NCBI GenBank assembly: GCA_001998905.1 | Contig: MLAA01000004.1 | Span: 1 to 64,000, forward strand | Direction: 5' to 3' | Source: Rodentibacter caecimuris | Lineage (GTDB): Bacteria > Pseudomonadota > Gammaproteobacteria > Enterobacterales > Pasteurellaceae | Length of the DNA: 64,000 nt | Shown: positions 57,918 through 64,000 of the stretch, piece by piece | How the letters are laid out: each line of letters begins with the position of its first letter | Position numbering within the stretch: position 1 is the stretch's first letter | Notes under the pieces: model-generated | Told to the model about the DNA's origin: nothing | Seen by the model: the letters and a program-made list of their open reading frames with translations, nothing else | Database searches by the model: none | Made by a program: the position numbers and the translations under genes

Positions 57918-58679
57918 TTATCTAAAATAAACTGCAATTTTATGATCTTGAATATCCTGAATAGGAATATCCATTTCATAAATATCTCGCAGCACATCAG
58001 CTCGCATTATGTCGCCGACTTTCCCCTCTGATGCTAATTTTCCCTCCTTCATTGCAATAATATAGTCGGAATAGCAAGAGGCGAAGTTAATATCATGAAT
58101 CACAATAACGACTGTTTTTCCACACTCTGTGGCCAATTTATACAAGACCTGCATAATTTGTACAGAATGTTTCATATCTAAATTATTAAGCGGTTCATCC
58201 AATAAAATATAATCCGTATCTTGGGCTAAAACCATCGCAATATATGCTCTTTGACGTTGCCCACCACTTAATTGATCAAGATAAACATTGCGTAAATTAT
58301 CCAAATTCAGATAACACATTGCTTTATCAACAAAAGTGCGGTCAACTTCCGTAAGATTTCCTTTACTGTAAGGAAAACGTCCGAAAGAGACCAAGTCTTC
58401 TACAGCCAAACGTAAATTCATATGATTTGACTGTCTTAAAATTGCTAGCTGTTTGGCGATATCAGTACTTTTCTGGTTACACAATAACTTATTATTTAAA
58501 TAAACCTCTCCTTTATCAGCAGATAATAATCGGCTCATAATTGATAATACCGTACTTTTCCCAGCCCCATTAGGACCGATAAACGAAGTAATTTTCCCTT
58601 TTGGGATCACTAAAGATACATCATCAACAACAGTCTTTGCACCATAACTTTTAGTAATATTTCTTATTTCTATTGACAT
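57918..58679 (-). CDS. Siderophore ABC transporter, ATP-binding protein
   Basis: 253 residues with Walker A GPNGAGKST, signature LSGGQRQRAYIA and Walker B YILLDEPLNNLD. It resembles FecE/CeuD/YclP. Its start overlaps the end of the upstream permease gene by ten bases, and the binding-protein gene follows by 15 bases. Confidence 0.9.
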   Translation of the reverse strand: MSIEIRNITKSYGAKTVVDDVSLVIPKGKITSFIGPNGAGKSTVLSIMSRLLSADKGEVYLNNKLLCNQKSTDIAKQLAILRQSNHMNLRLAVEDLVSFGRFPYSKGNLTEVDRTFVDKAMCYLNLDNLRNVYLDQLSGGQRQRAYIAMVLAQDTDYILLDEPLNNLDMKHSVQIMQVLYKLATECGKTVVIVIHDINFASCYSDYIIAMKEGKLASEGKVGDIMRADVLRDIYEMDIPIQDIQDHKIAVYFR

Positions 58680-59626
58680 TGTTTGCTTACTCTTAATAAC
58701 AAATAAAGAAAATAAATGCCGCCGATAAAATTCACAATAATGGATAATGTAGTGCTAAAAGTAAAAATTTGCGAAACTAAAAATTGTCCCAAAACTAAAG
58801 TAATCATGGCAATCAACATCGATGCAGGAATCAGTATTTTATGCTTATGAGTTTGCATAAATTCAAAAGTCACATTCATCACTAATAACCCTAGAAACAT
58901 TAAAGGACCAACTAATGCTGTCGAGACAGCAGTCAACACAGCGACGATAATTAATAATCTACGAGTAATTTTAGAATAATTCACACCTAAATTAATGGCA
59001 TTTTCCTTACCTAAGGCAAGTACATCAAAATAACACAGATATTTTACTACGCTCAGCATAGTCAATATCAAAATGCCTAATGCAATCCATAAAATATCCG
59101 TATTAATTCGATTAAAACTGGCGAAACCGATATCTTGTGCTACTTGAAATTCATTCGGATCAATTAACACTTCCATAAATCCGGTCAAACTTTGAAAAAA
59201 TGTGCCGAATACAATACCTACTAACAATAAAAAGAAAATACTTTGGTTTTCTTTAGCAAATAAAAGAGCATATAATCCTAATGCGAAGATCACCATTATC
59301 GCAGAACATAATAAAAATAAGGTAAGCGAATTTATGGATAATAATGTAACTGAACCGAACAAGAAGATAATACAGGTTTGAATGAGTAAATATAAAGAAT
59401 CCAAGCCTAAAATACCCGGTGTTAAAATACGATTATTGACAATCGTCTGAAAGATCATTGTTGCTAAAGCAATGGAAGAAGCGGTAATTATTATCGCAGC
59501 TAATGACAAAACACGCTGATTAAACGCATATTGCCATCGTGTCGGTAAATTATAAGTTAAATATAACAACGCCGAGATAAATACTAATCCTATTAATATT
59601 ACTATCTTTATATAAGCTTTATTCAT
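58670..59626 (-). CDS. Siderophore ABC transporter, permease 2
   Basis: A 318-residue FecCD-family membrane protein (FatC/CeuC/YclO type) with about nine segments, ILTPGILGLDSLY near residue 75 and GPLMFLGLLVMNVTFEFM (the family's cytoplasmic coupling loop) near 240. It overlaps both neighbours by 8-10 bases. Confidence 0.88.
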   Translation of the reverse strand: MNKAYIKIVILIGLVFISALLYLTYNLPTRWQYAFNQRVLSLAAIIITASSIALATMIFQTIVNNRILTPGILGLDSLYLLIQTCIIFLFGSVTLLSINSLTLFLLCSAIMVIFALGLYALLFAKENQSIFFLLLVGIVFGTFFQSLTGFMEVLIDPNEFQVAQDIGFASFNRINTDILWIALGILILTMLSVVKYLCYFDVLALGKENAINLGVNYSKITRRLLIIVAVLTAVSTALVGPLMFLGLLVMNVTFEFMQTHKHKILIPASMLIAMITLVLGQFLVSQIFTFSTTLSIIVNFIGGIYFLYLLLRVSKQCQ

Positions 59627-60635
59627 TACTATACCGTTTAAATAAAAAATACAAGAAAACTGCCCCCCCTAAAACGCCAACTACTGCATTAATTGATATT
59701 TCATAAGGATAAATAAGACTTCTTCCTAAAATATCGCAAAATAAAATAAAGTTTGCGCCTAATAATGCGGTATGAGAAAGAATATCTTTAAGATTATCAC
59801 CTAAATAAAGAGTAACAATATTTGGAATAATTAATCCTAAAAAAGGGATAATACCGACTGATACAATAATAATCGAAGAGATTGTCGCCACAATAATTAA
59901 TCCTAAGTATAATACTTGGGTATAATTTAAGCCTAGATTTATGGCAAAATCCTTTCCCATTCCTACAATAGAAAATCGATTAGCAAATAAATAAGCAATG
60001 AATAAACTTGGGAGGCTTAAATAAAGTAATTCATAACGTCCTGCCATTACTAAAGAAAAATCGCCTTGTAACCAACTTGAAATGTTTTGTAATAAATCTT
60101 GTTTATACGCAACAAATGCACCAATAGAGCCAATAACATTGCCGAACATTATGCCGACTAGAGGCACAAAAATCATATCCTTAAACTTTAAATGGGAAAG
60201 AATAGTCATAAAAACAATCGAACCGAAAAATGAAACCATTACGGCAAATGCTGTTTTTAAGAAAATAGAAGCAGAGGGAAAAAATAGTATGGACATCAAA
60301 ATGCCAAGTTTGGCGCAATCCATCGTGCCGGCAGTGGTTGGAGACACAAAACGATTTCTGCTAAGTTGCTGCATAATTAAACCACAAATACTTAATGCTG
60401 CCCCAGCAATCAAAATACTAATTAAGCGGGGTAAACGACTTATCAAAAAAAGCTGCCATTGATTTTCCTCAAAACGTAATAATCCTTGCAAACTAAGCCG
60501 ACTGACACCGAGAAAAACGGAAATAGAAGACAATATAATAAGTGATAGAATCAGATAACGTCGCTGAATCATAGAATAAAGATGATAACGATTATTAAAC
60601 GCAAGAATAGCAATATTGGTTAAAATGTGCAACAT
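59619..60635 (-). CDS. Siderophore ABC transporter, permease 1
   Basis: A FecCD-family permease (FatD/CeuB/YclN type) of about 338 residues. It has GLIMQQLSRNRFVSPTTAGTMDCAKLG, a variant of the family's NPLAxPxxLG segment, and IIPFLGLIIPNIVTLYLGD, the coupling loop. I choose the ATG at 60635, with AGGAAG some 15 bases upstream; a TTG immediately before it and an ATG at 60572 (MIQRRYLIL) are alternatives. First gene of the operon. I found no convincing Fur box in the upstream 145 bases. Confidence 0.85.
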   Translation of the reverse strand: MLHILTNIAILAFNNRYHLYSMIQRRYLILSLIILSSISVFLGVSRLSLQGLLRFEENQWQLFLISRLPRLISILIAGAALSICGLIMQQLSRNRFVSPTTAGTMDCAKLGILMSILFFPSASIFLKTAFAVMVSFFGSIVFMTILSHLKFKDMIFVPLVGIMFGNVIGSIGAFVAYKQDLLQNISSWLQGDFSLVMAGRYELLYLSLPSLFIAYLFANRFSIVGMGKDFAINLGLNYTQVLYLGLIIVATISSIIIVSVGIIPFLGLIIPNIVTLYLGDNLKDILSHTALLGANFILFCDILGRSLIYPYEISINAVVGVLGGAVFLYFLFKRYSNE

Positions 60636-60783
60636 CAATCATCATTTCTACTTCCTGGTAAAAATGTTTCTTTAACAAAATTTAGGTTAAAATGATCCAA
60701 ATTAGTCTTTGTATAACTGCATCGTGTTGTTATCAAAAATATAAAAATGTAGTGAAAACTAACCGCACTTTTAAGGAATATCA

Positions 60784-60930
60784 ATGAAACTCGGCATTGT
60801 CGGCACAGGAATGATTGTGCAAGACTTATTACAAACCTTACATTTGATTAAATTAGAAAAACTCGCTCTTTTTGGTAGAAATATTGAAAAAACACGACAA
60901 TTAGCAACAAACTATCCATTTTTGGAAATA
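60784..60930 (+). pseudogene. Truncated Gfo/Idh/MocA-type oxidoreductase (N-terminus only)
   Basis: About 45 residues of a Rossmann-fold dehydrogenase (MKLGIVGTGMIVQDLLQTLH, then [20 protein letters not shown] and NYPF) behind an AAGGA ribosome site. After about 60915 the similarity ends and the ssb ribosome site and ssb gene begin; the frame runs into ssb and stops at 60981. The rest of the gene (normally about 300 residues) is missing, so a deletion or insertion joined the ssb segment here. Confidence 0.7.
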
Positions 60931-60941
60931 GGAGAGTTGTT

Positions 60942-61376
60942 ATGGCTGGAGTTAATAAAGTCATTATCGTTGGTCGTTTAGGAAATGAACCGGAAATGCG
61001 AACTATGCCTAATGGTGAAGCCGTCGCAAATATCAGCGTAGCCACTAGTGAAAGCTGGACGGATAAAAATACGGGTGAACGCAGAGAAGTGACTGAATGG
61101 CACCGCGTCATATTTTACCGTCGTCAGGCGGAAGTCTGCGGTGAATACCTACATAAAGGCTCACAAGTTTACATTGAGGGGCGTTTAAAAACCCGTAAAT
61201 GGCTAGACCAAAGCGGGCAAGATCGCTACACCACAGAAATTCAAGGTGATGTGTTGCAAATGTTAGGCGACCCTAAACCAATGCAGACACCTGTACATGC
61301 ACCAGCTAAACCGGCAGCTCAGACAAAGCCGCAAGCGGAAACACGGGAAGATAATTTTGATGATATTCCCTTCTAG
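60942..61376 (+). CDS. ssb: Single-stranded DNA-binding protein, short form
   Basis: 144 residues: an OB-fold domain ([56 protein letters not shown]) almost identical in pattern to Haemophilus SSB. A short Pro/Ala/Gln linker and the acidic tip DDIPF, which recruits repair proteins, follow. Chromosomal Pasteurellaceae SSBs are about 165-180 residues with a longer Gly-rich linker. The shortness and the truncated gene before it suggest a copy carried by a prophage or other mobile element. RBS GGAGAG at 60930-60935. Confidence 0.9.
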   Translation: MAGVNKVIIVGRLGNEPEMRTMPNGEAVANISVATSESWTDKNTGERREVTEWHRVIFYRRQAEVCGEYLHKGSQVYIEGRLKTRKWLDQSGQDRYTTEIQGDVLQMLGDPKPMQTPVHAPAKPAAQTKPQAETREDNFDDIPF

Positions 61377-61421
61377 CACCCATATGTTTTATAAATGTAA
61401 AATAAATATTTTTTATAGCTC

Positions 61422-61454
61422 AAGAACCTAGATTTTAACTAGGTTCTTTTTTTT
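61422..61454 (+). terminator. ssb terminator
   Basis: AAGAACCTAG (61422-61431) and CTAGGTTCTT (61439-61448), a perfect 10-base stem with 7-base loop, followed by a run of U. Confidence 0.92.
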
Positions 61455-61463
61455 ACAAAAAAA

Positions 61464-61492
61464 TTGACAAAACTATATTAGAATTTTAGTAT
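61464..61492 (+). promoter_or_regulatory. Promoter of the recombinase genes
   Basis: Perfect TTGACA (61464-61469), 17-base spacer, TAGTAT (61487-61492), giving a start near 61499 and a 27-base leader before the first recombinase gene. Confidence 0.75.
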
Positions 61493-61525
61493 TTATATAT
61501 ATTTTTTGTAAAATTAGAGTCCAAT

Positions 61526-62830
61526 ATGGTTAGATTAGAAATCTTAGTTTTTACTAATGGGGAACGCTATCCTATTCTTATAGACGACAAAAAAAATATC
61601 CCACATTATTATTCGACTTTGTGGACTACATCCATCTTAAGAGGTAATTGTTCTGTAAATACAATCCGCAACAAGCTATATGCTATACGCTGGTTATTTG
61701 AATGGGAGTCTAGTAGTAATAGAAATATTATCAACGAATTCAGAAATGGAATTCTTTTAAACTATGAGGACATGATAAACTTAAGAGAACATTTTAGATT
61801 AAGTGAAAAAAAAGCAGATATAAAGAAATTAAATTTTAGTAATAACCTCTCTAAAAATGAAAAAAGTAAAAATTCAAAAGTTATTAGTACTTCTCATCAG
61901 TACAATAGAATGACAGCTGTAATTGAATACTTAGATTTTATATCAAGTCTTTTTATAAATAAAGGAACATATACAATAAAAGATATAGAAAAAATGATTA
62001 CTACATTCAAAAACTTAAGACCTAAAGGAAGAAACATTTATTCTTCTAAAGTTTTTGATAACATTAATATTCCAGATGGTCTACTTGATGAATTTATTAA
62101 TGTTGCAGATTATCTAAATCCCAAAAATCCTTTTAAGAGTGAAGGCATTAGAAAAAGAAATTATTTAATGTTCATGTTATTACGTAAATTAGGTATTAGA
62201 CGTGGAGAACTTCTATCAATAAAGATTGATGATCTAAATCTAACAGGAAATAATCCAGCTATCTTTATAAGACGTACACATGACGATCCAATAGACACAA
62301 GGATAAACCAAGCTGTAGCAAAAACAAAAGAAAGGCGTTTAGTAATTAGTCTTGAAATATCGAATTTAATAGATGAATATATAATTAATTACAGAAATAA
62401 AATACCAAATGCAAATAGACACCCTTATTTATTTGTAACGCATAGAAAAGGAATTTCACAAGGAAATCCACTTAGTGTTAGCACTTTTGATAACATCATA
62501 ATACCTACAATGAAAAAAGTAGATAAAAAATTTTCAATTATCCATCCTCACATATTTAGACATGAATGGAACTTGGATTTCTCCAGAAAAGTAGATCTGA
62601 ATAACAAATTGGCTAAAGAGAATAAAGCTAATTATACTGAAATCACTCCTGAAGCCGAAGCAAAGTATAGGCAACATTGGATGGGACACACATCAGAGAA
62701 AAGTTCATATATTTATAATAAAAGACATATTATTGAACAGGCGAATAAATTAGTGCTTATTGAACAGCATGAATTAGTAAAAAAACTTACTCATAAGAAA
62801 AATGGGAATCAGGATAGAAATAATGAATAA
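61526..62830 (+). CDS. Tyrosine recombinase (first of a tandem set)
   Basis: A 434-residue site-specific recombinase. Catalytic residues are visible: Arg in RKLGIRRGELLSIKIDDL (near 220), His-x-x-Arg as HIFRHEWN (near 350), HWMGHTS with the second His (near 385) and the nucleophile Tyr in SYIYNKR (near 396). The N-terminal part is a divergent SAM-like/core-binding domain. Lys/Asn/Ile-rich coding (strong AT bias) and lack of uptake signals set it apart from the chromosome. The next recombinase gene overlaps its end by eight bases. Confidence 0.9.
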   Translation: MVRLEILVFTNGERYPILIDDKKNIPHYYSTLWTTSILRGNCSVNTIRNKLYAIRWLFEWESSSNRNIINEFRNGILLNYEDMINLREHFRLSEKKADIKKLNFSNNLSKNEKSKNSKVISTSHQYNRMTAVIEYLDFISSLFINKGTYTIKDIEKMITTFKNLRPKGRNIYSSKVFDNINIPDGLLDEFINVADYLNPKNPFKSEGIRKRNYLMFMLLRKLGIRRGELLSIKIDDLNLTGNNPAIFIRRTHDDPIDTRINQAVAKTKERRLVISLEISNLIDEYIINYRNKIPNANRHPYLFVTHRKGISQGNPLSVSTFDNIIIPTMKKVDKKFSIIHPHIFRHEWNLDFSRKVDLNNKLAKENKANYTEITPEAEAKYRQHWMGHTSEKSSYIYNKRHIIEQANKLVLIEQHELVKKLTHKKNGNQDRNNE

Positions 62831-64000
62831 ATTTTCAAGAGATGGATATTCCTTTAATCAGAAGGATATCATATGGATATTAAACAAAGATATAAAAATA
62901 AAATTAACAAAAGATATTTTGTCTTTAAGAAACCCATTATTAGATGGATTTAAAAACATTTTAGCTGACTATGCACAAGAAATGTCAACTCATCATACTA
63001 GAAATATGCTGTTTATGTTTAGGAATTTAATAAAATTTTCCAATGGAGATAGCGTTACTACTAATTGTATATTAAATTGGCGTGCAAGTTTAAATAGAGA
63101 AAATGAATGGTATTTAGGAGCACTTAAAGGATTTTTACTTACTTGGTACGAAAGAGGCTATACAGGAGTCTCTCTAGAGGTTATTAAATTATTAGAAACC
63201 TTTAATATTAGAGGGAATAAAAAAGGTAAATCGGTAGCTAATCATTGTCCATACACTGGTCCACTAACAAGTAATGAGATGTTAACCCTAATAAATGAAC
63301 TTAATGAACTTTGGAAACAAAATAAAATTAGCTTTGAATGTTATGCATATATTAATATTCTTATGATGACAGCCAGACGTCCATCACAGTTAAAACAATT
63401 AAAAATTTGTGATTTAATCAAAGAAAATAATAACTATTATATTAATATACCAAGAGTCAAACAACGCAGCTCAAACTTTAGAAAATTATTTAAAAAAATT
63501 GCAATAATTGAAGATTTATATTTAATTATAAAAAACTTAGGTGAAAAACAAATTAAAAAAATTGAAAAATATATCGACTATACTTTATCTTCTGAGCAAA
63601 AAGAATTAACACCTATTTTTATAGATAACAAAAATCTATTAGAAATTAATAAAGATAATGTAGAACTATACTTAGCAAATGACTTGTTACATTCAACTAT
63701 GAGTAATATGAATGTACTAATGAAAGAATTCAATATTGTGCAGCATGCCGTTTCTGAGCGAACAGGGGAAATAATGCATATTAACGCAAGACGTTTTCGT
63801 CATACTCGTGGAACTAACTTAGGGCGAAAAGGTGCCGGTGCTACAATTATTGCAGAATTATTGGATCACTCAGATATACAAAATGTAAAAGTTTACACAG
63901 AAAATACCGCTGATACTGTTCAATATATTGATCGTGTAATGGGTAAAGAGATGAGTAAGTTAGCTCATGCATTTGCTGGAAGAATCATATCTAGTTTAAA
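62823..64000 (+). CDS. Tyrosine recombinase (second of the set; runs past the window end)
   Basis: Reading from the ATG at 62823 (MNKFSRDGYSFNQ) the frame stays open to the end of the window, at least 392 residues. Catalytic motifs: MMTARRPSQLKQLKI (Arg), HINARRFRHTRGTNLGRKGA (His-x-x-Arg) and LLDHSDIQNVKVYTENT (His/Asp and Tyr nucleophile). The ATGAATAA overlap with the first recombinase indicates co-translation. Tandem overlapping recombinases are typical of Tn554-like and recombinase-in-trio elements; a third gene may follow outside the window. Confidence 0.88.
   Translation, partial: MNKFSRDGYSFNQKDIIWILNKDIKIKLTKDILSLRNPLLDGFKNILADYAQEMSTHHTRNMLFMFRNLIKFSNGDSVTTNCILNWRASLNRENEWYLGALKGFLLTWYERGYTGVSLEVIKLLETFNIRGNKKGKSVANHCPYTGPLTSNEMLTLINELNELWKQNKISFECYAYINILMMTARRPSQLKQLKICDLIKENNNYYINIPRVKQRSSNFRKLFKKIAIIEDLYLIIKNLGEKQIKKIEKYIDYTLSSEQKELTPIFIDNKNLLEINKDNVELYLANDLLHSTMSNMNVLMKEFNIVQHAVSERTGEIMHINARRFRHTRGTNLGRKGAGATIIAELLDHSDIQNVKVYTENTADTVQYIDRVMGKEMSKLAHAFAGRIISSL

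Overview
The window comes from a member of the Pasteurellaceae. The DNA is AT-rich. The nine-base Haemophilus-type uptake signal AAGTGCGGT (or its complement) recurs roughly thirty times, often inside terminators. The housekeeping proteins (GyrA, UvrB, LptABC, RapZ, Mpl, TldD/PmbA, ZevAB) all look like Haemophilus/Pasteurella/Aggregatibacter versions. I cannot fix the genus. Tryptophanase with its leader peptide suggests an indole-positive strain.

Layout. 59-4838: ribose operon rbsDACBK (minus strand), with a readable promoter, a perfect RbsR-like operator and a perfect CRP site. 5024-7574: an oxidoreductase and a catalase. 7653-10738: the tna operon with CRP site, tnaC leader peptide, tnaA and permease. 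10941-13595: gyrA. 13708-20504: a sulfatase island (mutarotase, anaerobic sulfatase maturase, Crp/Fnr regulator, cytoplasmic Cys-type sulfatase, Na+/solute symporter, divergent TauE-like exporter). 20505-21536: a decayed stretch whose fragments resemble Mu-phage GemA and Mor. 21537-26810: pmbA, darP, lptCAB, ptsN and rapZ. 26851-31538: part of an inositol catabolic cluster with an RpiR-type regulator.

31685-43538 is a type I-C CRISPR-Cas locus read on the minus strand: cas3-cas5-cas8c-cas7-cas4-[reverse transcriptase]-[membrane/zinc-ribbon protein]-cas1-cas2-leader-array of 16 repeats. The bracketed two-gene cassette sits inside the operon, between cas4 and cas1. It carries no Pasteurellaceae uptake signal but does carry a Neisseriaceae-type uptake sequence and a neisserial-looking stem-loop. 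The reverse transcriptase belongs to the UG/Abi (defence-associated) kind rather than to group II introns. Its first 47 codons are displaced by a one-base frameshift. This cassette is the most interesting object in the window.

44233-60638: znuA, tcdA, mltA, tRNA-fMet, mpl, a lipoprotein gene, tldD, uvrB, a DnaA-box cluster, tRNA-Asn, zevBA, a candidate FNR-activated small RNA, and a four-gene siderophore ABC transporter. 60784-64000: a truncated oxidoreductase start, a short ssb, and two overlapping tyrosine recombinase genes (the second runs off the window), which look like the left end of a mobile element.

Regulation is unusually readable. Perfect TGTGA-N6-TCACA CRP sites precede rbs and tna at class I spacing and lie in the sulfatase/exporter divergent region. 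A perfect TTGAT-N4-ATCAA FNR box lies about 61 bases before the likely start of the small RNA. All functional names rest on reading the sequence and on remembered families; no database search was run.
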